DNA of 64,000 bases from Neobacillus sp. PS3-12. GTDB taxonomy: Bacteria; Bacillota; Bacilli; Bacillales; Cytobacillaceae. Both the position numbers and the translations under genes were made by a program. Shown here in pieces: positions 29,773 to 39,786 of the stretch. The stretch lies in NCBI RefSeq assembly GCF_030915385.1, contig NZ_CP133268.1:1240001-1304000 (forward strand), in the 5' to 3' direction. The notes beneath the pieces are model-generated. The model was not told the origin of the DNA. It made no database searches and was given only the letters and a program-made list of their open reading frames with translations. The stretch's first letter is position 1, and each line of letters begins with the position of its first letter.

Positions 29773-30270
29773 TTAAAATTCATGATTAGGTGGTTGGGCT
29801 TGTTGTGATTGTTGCGGTTGTTGTAATTGTTGGGAACCACTTTTTGCTTGGTCTTTATTGGAAAACATTTGTTGGATTTTATCAACTGCTTGCGGTGCCA
29901 TTTCTAAAATCTTCTCGTAAAGATGGGTGCTTTCGTCAAGGTGGAGCATTTTGACTCCTTGTGAATTGACAATTAAAAACGCAATCGGTGTAATAGAAAC
30001 ACCGCCGCCGCTTCCCCCTCCAAACGGGTGATTTGATTGATTTTGGCCCTGCCCTTGGCCTTGTCCTTGATTTTGTCCTTGGCTTTGTGATTGTTCCACT
30101 TTAAATTCACTGCCGCCTGCAGCAAAGCCAAAGCCAACTTTTGATACCGTTAAAATGACACTTCCATCAGGAGTTTCGACAGGGTCCCCAATGATGGTAT
30201 TTACATCAATCATTTCCTTTAAACTTTCCATTGCAGTTGTCATCAATCCTTGTATTGGGTGGTCAGACAT
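29773..30270 (-). CDS. ytfJ: GerW family sporulation protein YtfJ
   Basis: GerW/YtfJ family protein of 165 residues, implicated in spore germination. The N-terminal 60 residues include MTTAMESLKEMIDVNTIIGD and a glycine-rich strand region; a low-complexity QGQGQGQ stretch (residues 68-82) precedes GGGSGGGVSITPIAFLIV and the tail is Gln-Pro-rich (SQQLQQPQQSQQAQPP), which is longer than usual. It follows ytfI by 37 bases, probably the same transcript. Confidence 0.88.
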   Translation of the reverse strand: MSDHPIQGLMTTAMESLKEMIDVNTIIGDPVETPDGSVILTVSKVGFGFAAGGSEFKVEQSQSQGQNQGQGQGQGQNQSNHPFGGGSGGGVSITPIAFLIVNSQGVKMLHLDESTHLYEKILEMAPQAVDKIQQMFSNKDQAKSGSQQLQQPQQSQQAQPPNHEF

Positions 30271-30306
30271 TTTAGCTTCCTCCTCTTAGATAGAAATTTA
30301 GTTTTT

Positions 30307-30984
30307 TCAACTTGTCATCATATTATTGGTTTTAAAATGCGGAAGTCCACCCTTCCACCATTTCACTATCTTTATTCCTGCCAACATAGCATACCCGATT
30401 CGAAACTGAAACATACATAATAAATCAGTGCTGGTGATCATCTGTTGAAAATTGGGATGTACCATTATTTTGGGCATCTCTTTCATTCTTAAATAATTAC
30501 TTAATACACCGATAATCGCCCCCTTGACGGACCAGAGCGCCCCAGCCGCAACCCCGGTATACACAGCATCCCCCACTCCTATCGCAGATTGCCATTCAAA
30601 CTTTTGAATCGATACTCTCTTGAAGAAATTCTTTACAATGCTATTCAGCTGAAACACATGCTCAAGGATTTCTTTAAAATTTTTCAAACTATTAATTAGC
30701 TTTTCTGGCGTAATCTTCTTTACATTGTCATTATTAGTTGTTTCCTCATTACTTATTTCCGTATCCTTGAGAATTATGCTTGGTGAATTATCGTCTACTT
30801 TAATAAGCGGAATTTGTTTTTTAAAGCGAATTAATCCAAACCAAAGCCTAATTTCAACTTTTAAATTATCATCATCTTTATGATGATAATAATTTAGATA
30901 GATTGTAATTTTTGAAAAAATGATAAGGATGAATAAGAACAAAAGAATGATGAGTACAATGATCAGCCATTTCAATTCGTTCAC
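30307..30984 (-). CDS. ytfI: DUF2953 protein YtfI
   Basis: DUF2953-family protein of 225 residues with an N-terminal membrane helix (WLIIVLIILLFLFILIIFSK) and a soluble domain, matching YtfI. Function unknown; the coupling to ytfJ suggests a sporulation role. The start is GTG with AAAGG upstream. From memory B. subtilis has yteJ and sppA between this gene and nadK; neither is present here. Confidence 0.8.
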   Translation of the reverse strand: MNELKWLIIVLIILLFLFILIIFSKITIYLNYYHHKDDDNLKVEIRLWFGLIRFKKQIPLIKVDDNSPSIILKDTEISNEETTNNDNVKKITPEKLINSLKNFKEILEHVFQLNSIVKNFFKRVSIQKFEWQSAIGVGDAVYTGVAAGALWSVKGAIIGVLSNYLRMKEMPKIMVHPNFQQMITSTDLLCMFQFRIGYAMLAGIKIVKWWKGGLPHFKTNNMMTS

Positions 30985-31181
30985 AACCTTTCACTCTATT
31001 AGTATCTTCTGTAAGGAGAAAAATAAACCTCATTACCTTACATAAAGGTATTTAAAATTCTTTAATAATCTTTGAATAGAAATTATTTTTATTTTTTTAA
31101 AAAAATGATAATATTATATCAATTAGGAATATTTCATCAAATCATCCTTTTATAATTAAATTACTCTCGGGAGGACTATAT

Positions 31182-31982
31182 ATGGATAATCGACGTAACA
31201 TTTATTTTTACTACAAAAAAGACCCTGAAATGATCGCTACAGCATCCCAGCTTTCTGAATTAGCTGATCGTTATGGTTTTACAATCGTTAAGGATTACAA
31301 AAAAGCCAATATTATTGCCAGCATCGGCGGTGACGGTACATTCCTTCAGGCTGTAAGAAAAACTGGATTTCGTGATGATTGCCTATATGCAGGCGTTTCA
31401 ACAAAAAACAGTCTTGGTATTTATTGCGACTTTCATATGAATGAAACATCAAAATTAATTGAAGCAGTCGAATATGATCAATTACAAGTTTGGCGTCGTC
31501 CCATTATTGAGGTAACTGTTGATGGAGTGACTTCTTTTAATTGCTTAAACGAGTTTAGTGTCCAATCAGGAATCATCAAAACATTGGTAATGGAAGTTTT
31601 TATTGATAATATGCATTTTGAAACGTTCCGTGGGGATGGTTTGATTATTTCAACACCTACTGGCAGCTCTGGTTATAATAAATCCGTTAACGGAGCAGTT
31701 GTCGATCCTTTAATTCCTTGTATGCAAATAAGCGAGTTGGCCTCTGTAAACAGCAACCGCTACCGGTCACTTGGTTCATCCTTTATTTTGGCCCAAGATC
31801 GTACATTAACACTTAAGGTTGTTCCAGAAGGAAATGACCACCCAACAATGGGAATGGACAACGAAGCCCTAAGCATTCAACACGTTGAAAAAATCCAAGT
31901 AAAACTTAGTGATAAAAAGATAAAAACAGTCAAACTTAAAGATAATTCTTTCTGGGAAAAAGTAAAAAAGAACTTTTTATAA
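31182..31982 (+). CDS. nadK: NAD kinase
   Basis: Phosphorylates NAD to NADP. This 266-residue form (PpnKB type) has the NE/D-GGDGT motif ASIGGDGTFLQAVRKTG, the conserved LNEFSVQSG segment and the substrate loop STPTGSSGYNKS, in which the usual AY is replaced by GY. GGGAGG precedes the ATG. It is divergent from ytfI and convergent with the acyl-CoA synthetase gene. Confidence 0.93.
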   Translation: MDNRRNIYFYYKKDPEMIATASQLSELADRYGFTIVKDYKKANIIASIGGDGTFLQAVRKTGFRDDCLYAGVSTKNSLGIYCDFHMNETSKLIEAVEYDQLQVWRRPIIEVTVDGVTSFNCLNEFSVQSGIIKTLVMEVFIDNMHFETFRGDGLIISTPTGSSGYNKSVNGAVVDPLIPCMQISELASVNSNRYRSLGSSFILAQDRTLTLKVVPEGNDHPTMGMDNEALSIQHVEKIQVKLSDKKIKTVKLKDNSFWEKVKKNFL

Positions 31983-31987
31983 TGACA

Positions 31988-32019
31988 AAAAACCTTATCC
32001 ACTGCTGGATAAGGTTTTT
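31988..32019. terminator. bidirectional terminator, nadK / acyl-CoA synthetase
   Basis: AAAAACCTTATCC and GGATAAGGTTTTT form a perfect 13-bp stem with a six-base loop between convergent genes. Confidence 0.9.
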
Positions 32020-32025
32020 ATGGAT

Positions 32026-33590
32026 TTATGTTGTTTTTATTTCTTTTTGCCTTAGCTCAATACGTCGGATTTTACCTGAAGTTGTTTTAGGAAGCTCTGC
32101 GACATATTCAATTTTTCGTGGATATTTATATGGTGCGGTTAAACGCTTTACATGATCCTGAAGCTCCTTCGTTAGGTCCTCATTAGAGATCACATGATCC
32201 TGCAGTACGATATATGCTTTTACAATACTGCCGCGGATCTCATCTGGACTTGCCACAACTGCACATTCTTTTACGAGCCGTGTTTTACAAGAGCATCTTC
32301 CACCTCAAAAGGACCAATCGTATAACCTGAACTTATTATAATATCGTCGCCCCGTCCTTCAAACCAATAATAACCATCCTCGTCCTTTTTGGCTTTATCT
32401 CCTGTGAGATAATATTCACCACGAAATTGACGTGAGGTTCTTTCCGGGTCCTTGTAGTAATTTTTAAAAAGAGCTGGAGTATTAATATGAACGGCAATAT
32501 CTCCTACCTCTCCTGGCGGACAAATATTTCCTTCTTCATCGATGATTTCGACGAGGTTTCCTGGAGTTGGCTTGCCCATTGAACCAGGCTTTAATTTCAT
32601 CCCTTTAGTAATTCCAACTAACAAAGTGTTTTCAGTTTGACCATAACCATCACGGACTTCAATATCAAAATACTTTCTAAACGTGTCGATTACTTCTCTA
32701 TTCAATGGTTCCCCTGCTGAAACGGTATTTTTCAGATGTGGCAAACGGTATTCGTTTAGAGTTTCAACTTTAGCCATCAACCTGTATTCAGTTGGCGTAC
32801 AGCATAAAACATTGATCTGATATTTTTCAAGAAGAGATAAATAGGTCTTTGGTTCAAATTTCCCATGATAAACGAATCCAGTAGCCCCGGAACCTAAAAC
32901 AGATAAAAAAGGACTCCAAATCCACTTTTGCCAGCCAGGTCCAGCCGTGGCCCAAACTGTATCACCTTCTTCAATACCCATCCAGTTTTGTGCAGCGGTA
33001 TTTAAATGGGCATATGCCCATCCATGCGTGTGAACAACCCCTTTAGGATTGCCAGTTGTCCCTGATGTATAGGATAAAAAGGCCATGTCATCACGGTTCG
33101 TATCAGCTGCTTCTAGAGTGTTGGAAACGTTTTCTATTTCCTCTTCTAAAAAATACCATCCTTCAACCTTTTGACCAATTGAGAATTTAAGTATAGAGGA
33201 AATACTATCAAATTGATCGACAAAGTCACTATAACTGATAACAGCTTTGACATCCCCGTGATTAATTCGATAAAGCAGGTCTTTTTCACGGAGCATTTCT
33301 GAGCAGGGGATTACCACCAGTCCAACCTTTAGGGCGGCTAGGTATACTTCATATGCCTCGATCAGGCGCGGTGTCATGATTAAAACAACGTCTGATTTTC
33401 TTAGCCCCAGCTTTAAAAATAGATTGCCAATTTGGTTTACTTTTTTCATTAGTTGTTCATATGTAATCTGCTTTTTTTCTCCAAATTCGCTTACCCATTT
33501 TAAAGCAATTCTATTTGGATCCGTTGCATAACGTTCGACCTCTGACACTAGATTATATTTTCTGGGAGCAATTAGTTCTTCTTTCCTCAT
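32026..33590 (-). pseudogene. ytcI: acyl-CoA synthetase (YtcI-like), frameshifted
   Basis: AMP-forming acyl-CoA synthetase of the acs/medium-chain type, activating a carboxylate with ATP and CoA. The frame starts MRKEELIAPRKYNL (AAGGAGG upstream; the ATG at 33665 is not used) with the P-loop SYTSGTTGNPKGVVHTH, DGYGQTENT and YLTGDKAKKDEDGYYWFEGR. After [10 protein letters not shown] it hits a stop. The C-terminal domain resumes in another frame at [15 protein letters not shown] and runs to the Lys in KTTSGKIRR, the catalytic lysine region. One base is missing (or two added) within 32271-32282. All catalytic parts are otherwise present, so it is a recent break or a sequence error. Confidence 0.88.
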
Positions 33591-33670
33591 TATTTTCCTC
33601 CTTAATACAAGCTTCATGAATATTATACAAAATTTTCGGAATAATTGGAATTTTTTTGAGACCAACGTAA

Positions 33671-33698
33671 AAAGAGGACAGGATAACCTGTCCTCTTT
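33671..33698 (-). terminator. terminator after sspA
   Basis: AAAGAGGACAGG and its exact complement form a 12-bp stem with an ATAA loop, followed by T-rich sequence on the minus strand. Confidence 0.9.
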
Positions 33699-33723
33699 GT
33701 AGCCATATTATTTGTTTTTTAGC

Positions 33724-33924
33724 TTAGCGGAAAGAACCGCCGCTTAATTGTTGTTGTGCCATAGACACTAGGCGCTTTGTGATTTCACCACCAACAGAAC
33801 CGTTAGCGCGTGAAGTTGTATCAGCACCAAGCTGTACACCAAATTCAGAAGCAATTTCATATTTCATTTGATCAAGGGCTTGCTCTACTCCTGGCACTAA
33901 TAAGTTGTTTGAGTTATTGCTCAT
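33724..33924 (-). CDS. sspA: alpha/beta-type small acid-soluble spore protein
   Basis: DNA-binding SASP that coats and protects spore DNA, 66 residues. The two family signatures are visible: [20 protein letters not shown] with the GPR protease cleavage site before FGV, and [18 protein letters not shown]. Start at 33924 has AAGGAGGTGAG upstream; the longer frame from 33966 would run through the promoter. A perfect sigma-G promoter lies upstream. Location beside thiI corresponds to B. subtilis sspA. Confidence 0.95.
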   Translation of the reverse strand: MSNNSNNLLVPGVEQALDQMKYEIASEFGVQLGADTTSRANGSVGGEITKRLVSMAQQQLSGGSFR

Positions 33925-33948
33925 GTGATTCTCACCTCCTTGTGAGTA

Positions 33949-33978
33949 TAGAATGTGTAGAATCACAAGGCTTCATTC
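33949..33978 (-). promoter_or_regulatory. sigma-G promoter of sspA
   Basis: Minus-strand GAATG (33978-33974), 18-base spacer, CATTCTA (33955-33949) fits the forespore sigma-G consensus GHATR-N18-CATNHTA at every position. It fits the known forespore-specific expression of SASP genes. Confidence 0.75.
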
Positions 33979-34038
33979 TTAAATAACATTGGTAATTATT
34001 CGCATTATTTATAATAAATGTGAAAAATTAATGTCAAA

Positions 34039-35244
34039 TTAAAATAACTCATTAAATGAGGCTTCTGTAGATGAATCAGGCTTTATGATCATTGTTTCAC
34101 TGTTATTTACAGCCTCTTGAATATAGACTTCAAAATCCATAAAGCTCTCATAAAAATTCACTTTTTCTCTTCTCGGTTTTGTTTTCGGTGATGCAGGAAC
34201 AAAGATCGTACAGCAATCCTCGAAAGGCCTTATAGAAATATCGTGGGTATTAATTTCCTGCGCAATTTTTATTATATCCGTTTTATCCATCATTATCAAA
34301 GGCCTTAAAATAGGCGTAGTGGTTACTTCATTAATGGCATACATACTTTCAAGCGTTTGGCTTGCAACCTGCCCAAGACTTTCGCCTGTAATAATCGCAA
34401 GAGCTTCATGTTTACGTCTTAATTCATCAGTGATCCGCAGCATTAAGCGCCGCGTTGTTGTCATAACATAATTTTCTGGTATTTGTTTACTTACTGCTTC
34501 CTGTGCCTTGGTAAATGGAACAATGTGAAGTGTCAATGTACCTGCAATTTCAGACAGCTTTTTTGTTAAATCAATGACTTTTTGTTTGGCACGTTCACTC
34601 GTATAGGGCGGGCTGAAGAAATGAACAACCTCAAGCTCCATCCCTCGTTTCATTGCCATATATCCTGCTACAGGGCTGTCTAGTCCTCCTGAAAGCATTA
34701 ACATGGCCTTGCCGCTAGAACCGACTGGAAGCCCTCCAGGACCTAAAATCGTTTCAGCGGACAAATAAGCTGCCTCAGCTCTTATCTCAACCTCAAGGTT
34801 AACAACTGGATTTCTTACATCAACCTTTAATTCTGGAAAACTCTTTAAGATGTGTGCACCCAGAATTTGATTGATATCATCTGTGTTATATTCGAATGTT
34901 CGATCCGCTCTTTTAGCCGAAATTTTAAAGGTTTGTTTTGAATGGTAAAGATTCCGAAATAATTCATCTGCAGCCTGTTTGATTTTTTCAATATCTCTTT
35001 CAACTTTTACTGCAGGACTAAATGACCGTATTCCAAAAATCTTCTGAAGGATCTTGATGATTTCAGTACTATTTTCTCCATTTAAAAGAATGAACATCCG
35101 GTCCCGGCCAGCTTCTATTTTAACCATTGGATATGATTGAAGGGCATCCTTTATGCTTCTTCTTAGCCTTTCAACAAATTGATGACGATTTCGTCCCTTT
35201 GTAGAAATTTCCCCATAACGAATCAGTATGCGGTCATAATTCAT
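34039..35244 (-). CDS. thiI: tRNA 4-thiouridine sulfurtransferase ThiI
   Basis: Transfers sulfur to U8 of tRNA and to the thiamine thiazole carrier. The 401 residues comprise a ferredoxin-like N-domain and THUMP domain (1-165) and the PP-loop adenylating domain with LSGGLDSPVAGYMAMKRGM. It lacks the C-terminal rhodanese domain found in E. coli, as in other Bacillus, so sulfur must come from the adjacent desulfurase. Its ATG follows directly on the iscS stop, which indicates translational coupling. Confidence 0.96.
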   Translation of the reverse strand: MNYDRILIRYGEISTKGRNRHQFVERLRRSIKDALQSYPMVKIEAGRDRMFILLNGENSTEIIKILQKIFGIRSFSPAVKVERDIEKIKQAADELFRNLYHSKQTFKISAKRADRTFEYNTDDINQILGAHILKSFPELKVDVRNPVVNLEVEIRAEAAYLSAETILGPGGLPVGSSGKAMLMLSGGLDSPVAGYMAMKRGMELEVVHFFSPPYTSERAKQKVIDLTKKLSEIAGTLTLHIVPFTKAQEAVSKQIPENYVMTTTRRLMLRITDELRRKHEALAIITGESLGQVASQTLESMYAINEVTTTPILRPLIMMDKTDIIKIAQEINTHDISIRPFEDCCTIFVPASPKTKPRREKVNFYESFMDFEVYIQEAVNNSETMIIKPDSSTEASFNELF

Positions 35245-36387
35245 TTACATTCTTACCTTTCCGTATTGATTAGCCATTTTCTTCACGACTTCAATAAATG
35301 TTAACACTTCTTCCAAGGTGTTTTCGAAGGAGAGGCTGACCCTGATTGCACTTTGGGCCAATTGGTCGGAGACACCCATGGCAAGAAGTGTTTTACTTGG
35401 TGTTTTTCGTTTTGACGAGCAGGCACTTGTCGTTGATGCATAAATCCCTTCCAGTTCAAGTGCATGAATAAAGGTCTCAGCATTCATCCATGCTACTGAA
35501 AAGTTGAGAATATAGGACACTGCTCGTTCAGGACTTGTATGAATGGTAATACCAGAAATTTCACTAAGTCGCTTAACTAATGTTTTTTGTATTTCTTGTA
35601 GCGATTTACTTTTTTTTTGGATTTTTTCATTTGAAATTCTAAGAGCCTTAGCCATGCTTACAGCTCCTGCAACATTCTCCGTACCGCTACGAATATTATT
35701 TTCTTGATTCCCGCCTGAATTTAGTGAAGAAAGTTTTACCCCATCCTTAATAAACAGGGCTCCTACTCCTTTTAATCCATGAAATTTATGGGCGGATACT
35801 GAAAAAAGATCGACCCCCATCTCTTTTAAATCGATCGTCATTTTCCCGACAGCTTGAACAGCATCGACATGAAATATAACCTTGGGAAACTTTTTGAGCA
35901 GTTTACCGATTTCGTTAATAGGCTGAATTGTACCAATCTCGTTATTCACGTACATGATTGATAGTAAAATGGTATCAGGTCGAATGGCTTTTTCAACATC
36001 TTCAACCCTGACGACTCCATATTGATCAACTGGTAAGTATGTAACGGCAAATCCCATTTGTTCAAGCTGTTCCATCGCATTACTTATGGAAGGATGTTCA
36101 ATTTTTGTCGTAATTAAATGCTTGCCTCTATTCTTATGCATAAAGGCTGTTCCCTTAACCGCCAGATTATTACTTTCCGTTCCCCCAGAAGTAAAGTAGA
36201 TTTCCGATGGATTCACCTTTAAAATGCTGGCTATCTGTGCCCTTGCTTGTGTAAGGAGTTGTTCTGAGCGTCCGCCCAATCCATGCAATGAGGATGGGTT
36301 ACCATAATATTCATTTGAGACCTTTATAAAGGAATCAAGGACTTCTGGGTATGGTTTTGTTGTCGCACTGTTATCAAAATATATCAT
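35245..36387 (-). CDS. iscS: cysteine desulfurase
   Basis: PLP enzyme that removes sulfur from cysteine as a protein-bound persulfide; this member (nifZ in B. subtilis) feeds ThiI. At 380 residues it has YFDNSATTKPYPEV at the N-terminus, TSGGTESNNLAVKG, the PLP lysine in SVSAHKFHGLKGVGAL, and the catalytic Cys loop TSACSSKRKTPS. GGTGG precedes the ATG. Paired with thiI in one operon. Confidence 0.95.
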   Translation of the reverse strand: MIYFDNSATTKPYPEVLDSFIKVSNEYYGNPSSLHGLGGRSEQLLTQARAQIASILKVNPSEIYFTSGGTESNNLAVKGTAFMHKNRGKHLITTKIEHPSISNAMEQLEQMGFAVTYLPVDQYGVVRVEDVEKAIRPDTILLSIMYVNNEIGTIQPINEIGKLLKKFPKVIFHVDAVQAVGKMTIDLKEMGVDLFSVSAHKFHGLKGVGALFIKDGVKLSSLNSGGNQENNIRSGTENVAGAVSMAKALRISNEKIQKKSKSLQEIQKTLVKRLSEISGITIHTSPERAVSYILNFSVAWMNAETFIHALELEGIYASTTSACSSKRKTPSKTLLAMGVSDQLAQSAIRVSLSFENTLEEVLTFIEVVKKMANQYGKVRM

Positions 36388-36468
36388 GGTCTTCCACCTT
36401 CTAATGAAAACCGTAGAGCGAAAAAGCCCTCATTTCCAAATTTCATAAGAACATCTTATCAAAAATAA

Positions 36469-36501
36469 AAACCGATTCAAACCATTTGGCTGAATCGGTT
36501 T
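36469..36501 (-). terminator. terminator after ezrA
   Basis: AAACCGATTCA and TGAATCGGTTT form a perfect 11-bp stem with an 11-base loop a few bases downstream of the ezrA stop codon. Confidence 0.85.
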
Positions 36502-36507
36502 AAGCTT

Positions 36508-38208
36508 TTAATTAAGAATTTCTTCTTTTGAAACAAGCTTTTCAATCCTTTTTATTGCTCCGGGGTCAATTGATTGAATTGATGTTGCTGCTTGTTCCAG
36601 TGCGTTCTGATAGTCATAATTACGAAAAGATTTTTCAGCTTCATCTAAGGCCTGAGAGACTGTTGGGTATTGGCTGCGATAGCGGTTTCCATATTGGATT
36701 ACTCTTTCGGCAAGCATTGCATTTTCCAACAATTCAAAAGTGGCACTAATGAGTTTGTCCACTGTCAGGACGGCAATCTCCAGATATTGATTTACGGAAG
36801 AAATATCAAGTGGCTTTTCATCAAGCTGCTTTTTTACACTATCAATGCTTTCCTTCCCATCTTGAAAGAGATATTTATATTCCTCTGGTACTCCAGGAAG
36901 ATTGCTTTTTGAAATTCCCCTTACAGCTTCACTGACTTTTTTACTTAATTCAAGGATTTTATCTCTTGCTTCTATTTCATCTTTTCTAAGTGCCTGTAAT
37001 CTAAAAAAGAAGTTGTGTTGCTCTTCTCTTACAGCGTCCAACTGTTCTTTTATTTCCGTTAGTTCTTCCCTCACAGCTGTTAGCGCAGTTTCGTTATTTT
37101 TGACTTTTTCACAAAGAATTTCAAAACGCTTATACAATGATGACAATTCATTTTCAAGCTGCATTTGTGTTTCAAAATCTGCTTCTGTTAAATGATAACT
37201 TTGCTGAATTTCCATCAATTCATTATTAAGCTGATCATTCTCTTTACGAATTGTATTTAAAAGCTCATTCGTTGCCTCTTCATTCTGTATCACAAAATGT
37301 TTGGCGTGAACCTCTTTTTCTAGAAGGTCAAAAAGTACATCAATTCTTGTCCTAATCTCTTTCATTTCTTCGTCTGCCTGCTCTAAATTTGCTTCTTGCA
37401 CATTATTTAAGCAGGTTTTAATGTTCTCTTCCAAGTCTTGAATTTCATCCAACAATTGAATATGTTCCAAATAGTATCCTTTCTTTACCATTTCAAGAAA
37501 ACCATCACGGATATCTGATAATTGAGAAGGAAGAATGGATTGGCATTCGATTAAATATTGCGGGATCATTTCCATCTGTTTTTTTATGTTTTCCAGTTGG
37601 GCTTTGGTGTGCAGCACTGTTTCGCGTGCTTCTAAATAATTCCCGTTTCTGGTCTTTTCTTCGTATTCCTGAAATTTAGTTGTTACTTCATTTAACTGTG
37701 CCTCTAGATATTTTTCTGCTTTCCCAAAACTATGGTGATGGGCGAGTAAATTCTTTTTTGCTTCCCGATAAGAGTCTTTTAATTGTTCGGTCTCAACCCT
37801 ATTTTTTTCTTCGCTTCCGACCAAATCATTTAATTCACTAAGAATGCTTTTTATTTCCTCTTCAATTTCCTGCAATTTATTCTCAATTCGTTTTTGAGCT
37901 TCCTTTGCCTTTCCAAATCGATACCGATCAATATATTCTTCCGCATCAAATAAAAGTTCTTCTAAATTTGGTACTTTCACAGTAACGATATCGTCCCATT
38001 GGCTCCGCCAGCGTTCAAAAAGTTCCTCAGTTTGTCCGGTCATATTTAGCTGCTTCACTTTGGACATCTCATCACGAACAGGTCTATCTGTAATATCCAG
38101 CTTCCAGGCTTCCAGCCTATCCATTTCCTTAAAATACTTTTTCTTAATAAAATACCCTACCGTTATCATTACGAGTATAACGACAACCAATCCAATGATG
38201 TACTTCAC
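36508..38208 (-). CDS. ezrA: septation ring formation regulator EzrA
   Basis: Negative regulator and anchor of FtsZ ring formation at the membrane. The 566 residues match the family: one N-terminal transmembrane helix (about residues 3-22, YIIGLVVVILVMITVGYF) and then long coiled-coil repeats throughout (for example KRIENKLQEIEEEIKSILSE), which form the spectrin-like curved domain. Monocistronic, upstream of iscS-thiI. Confidence 0.95.
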   Translation of the reverse strand: MKYIIGLVVVILVMITVGYFIKKKYFKEMDRLEAWKLDITDRPVRDEMSKVKQLNMTGQTEELFERWRSQWDDIVTVKVPNLEELLFDAEEYIDRYRFGKAKEAQKRIENKLQEIEEEIKSILSELNDLVGSEEKNRVETEQLKDSYREAKKNLLAHHHSFGKAEKYLEAQLNEVTTKFQEYEEKTRNGNYLEARETVLHTKAQLENIKKQMEMIPQYLIECQSILPSQLSDIRDGFLEMVKKGYYLEHIQLLDEIQDLEENIKTCLNNVQEANLEQADEEMKEIRTRIDVLFDLLEKEVHAKHFVIQNEEATNELLNTIRKENDQLNNELMEIQQSYHLTEADFETQMQLENELSSLYKRFEILCEKVKNNETALTAVREELTEIKEQLDAVREEQHNFFFRLQALRKDEIEARDKILELSKKVSEAVRGISKSNLPGVPEEYKYLFQDGKESIDSVKKQLDEKPLDISSVNQYLEIAVLTVDKLISATFELLENAMLAERVIQYGNRYRSQYPTVSQALDEAEKSFRNYDYQNALEQAATSIQSIDPGAIKRIEKLVSKEEILN

Positions 38209-38479
38209 ACGTAAAGCCTCCTGTTCAAACCAACATCGTCACTTAATCCAACATGATCTATGTAAATGTAAAATCAATAAGTTCAATTCAATGTACTTAT
38301 GATACCATGTAACCGACAATTTTTGACTATTTAAATTCAACTTTTTAAATAAAGTAAGCAAAAAATTTAATTGCAATGAAAATTTAACACAGATGCTCTG
38401 AATGGTAAATAGTGGAATAGCCCTGAATGAAAAATGAGGATGATTCAAAGGTATTATCCTTGATCCATCCTCACGATTT

Positions 38480-39097
38480 TTATGAAATCAGTGCTTCTTT
38501 TCTGCATAATACTTCATCAATCCATTTGTAGACATCATGCGCATATTTTTCAGCGAAAAAGCGTTCGTTCGGAAAAACGTATAATACTTCTCTTAAATAA
38601 TTTGTATTCAAAAAAGGCATAATCCACAAACCTTTAAGTTGTACAATCATATAGGTAATGGAGTGACGGTGGAATTCTCTTTGTTCAATTCCTTTTTCCA
38701 AAACCCTTTGCAGGTAAAATTTCTCTTTGGTATAGTAAGTGGCCATTATTTCCCTTACTAATTGAGAATCAATAGACATTTCTCTAAAAATAAAGGTTGT
38801 CAGCTGGATATTATCACAAAGAAAATTCAACAGGTTAGCAGTTATTTTTTTTAAACAAAAGGTTGCTCCATGATCAATGCAAGCAAAGCCTTCTTCAATC
38901 TTAACCATATATTGCTCAAAAAAAGACGTAAAGCAATACTCTAATAAACCATGTTTATTTTGAAAATAATAGGAAATATTGGCTGGATTTACTTTGGCCT
39001 TAGCTGCAATATCACGAATGGAAGTTCCAGAATATCCTTTTGTATTAAACAACGACACGGCTGCGTGAACAATTGCTTCCTTTGAATTTTTCTTCAT
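38480..39097 (-). CDS. refZ: TetR-family regulator RefZ
   Basis: TetR-family DNA-binding protein of 205 residues, orthologous to B. subtilis RefZ (YttP), which links chromosome position to FtsZ assembly early in sporulation. The N-terminal helix-turn-helix is clear (GYSGTSIRDIAAKAKVNPAN, ISYYFQNKHGLLEYC). The C-terminal domain is helical. AGGAGG is upstream of the ATG. Divergent from ytsP. Confidence 0.88.
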   Translation of the reverse strand: MKKNSKEAIVHAAVSLFNTKGYSGTSIRDIAAKAKVNPANISYYFQNKHGLLEYCFTSFFEQYMVKIEEGFACIDHGATFCLKKITANLLNFLCDNIQLTTFIFREMSIDSQLVREIMATYYTKEKFYLQRVLEKGIEQREFHRHSITYMIVQLKGLWIMPFLNTNYLREVLYVFPNERFFAEKYAHDVYKWIDEVLCRKEALIS

Positions 39098-39249
39098 CTG
39101 CTATCCTCCTTTTAGGGTGAAATTCTCCCTGTTTTATATTTTCTTTTTTTATGCTTCTATTCCTTCAAGATTTTCTCGACAAATTTTAGCTAGTTTCAGC
39201 TATTTTTGCTAAAATAGAAAGTGAATTCCAAAAGAAATAGGTGAAAAAC

Positions 39250-39732
39250 ATGTTTAATGTCGAAAATTACAACAAAGATAAACTAGGGAATTATGAATTA
39301 GTAAAAAAACAATTGCAGGCACTTGTCCATGATGAACATAATCAAATTGCCAATTTAAGTAATGCATCTGCACTTTTAAATCAGTTTCTCGATCGGATTA
39401 ATTGGGTAGGCTTTTATTTAATGGAAAACGATAGAGAACTTGTACTAGGTCCTTTTCAGGGTCTCCCTGCTTGTATACGAATTCCTTTAGGAAAAGGTGT
39501 ATGTGGAACAGCGGCATTAAAAAAAGAAACGATTCGTGTGGAAGATGTTAACACTTTTCCTGGTCATATAGCCTGTGATTCCGCTTCACAATCTGAAATT
39601 GTTATTCCGTTACTAAAGGATGGGAATCTGTTAGGAGTTTTAGATATTGATTCTCCTGAAAAGAATCGTTTTAATGAACTGGATCAACAGAAACTGGAGG
39701 AATTTGTTGAAATATTAGTGCAAAGTCTTTAA
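39250..39732 (+). CDS. ytsP: GAF-domain free methionine-R-sulfoxide reductase YtsP
   Basis: fRMsr-type GAF protein reducing free methionine (R)-sulfoxide. The 160 residues starting MFNVENYNKDKLGNY include NASALLNQFLDRINWVGFYL, the cysteines in GLPACIRIPLGKGVCGTA and the family signature HIACDSASQSEIVIPL with IDSP. The GTG at 39241 is rejected in favour of ATG 39250, preceded by AGGTGA. Divergent from refZ, and convergent with dgcP across a hairpin. Confidence 0.9.
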   Translation: MFNVENYNKDKLGNYELVKKQLQALVHDEHNQIANLSNASALLNQFLDRINWVGFYLMENDRELVLGPFQGLPACIRIPLGKGVCGTAALKKETIRVEDVNTFPGHIACDSASQSEIVIPLLKDGNLLGVLDIDSPEKNRFNELDQQKLEEFVEILVQSL

Positions 39733-39734
39733 AC

Positions 39735-39786
39735 AAAAAGGTCAACCCTCAGTTACCATCATTGGGTACGGGGGCTGACCTTTTTT
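39735..39786. terminator. bidirectional terminator, ytsP / dgcP
   Basis: AAAAAGGTCA at one end pairs with TGACCTTTTTT at the other, with a partly paired interior (ACCC/GGGG). It lies between convergent genes. Confidence 0.75.

Noticed and set aside
39113..39130. AGGGTGAAATTCTCCCT as RefZ operator
   Set aside because: Imperfect palindrome only; the RefZ motif cannot be confirmed from memory and there is no second copy nearby.
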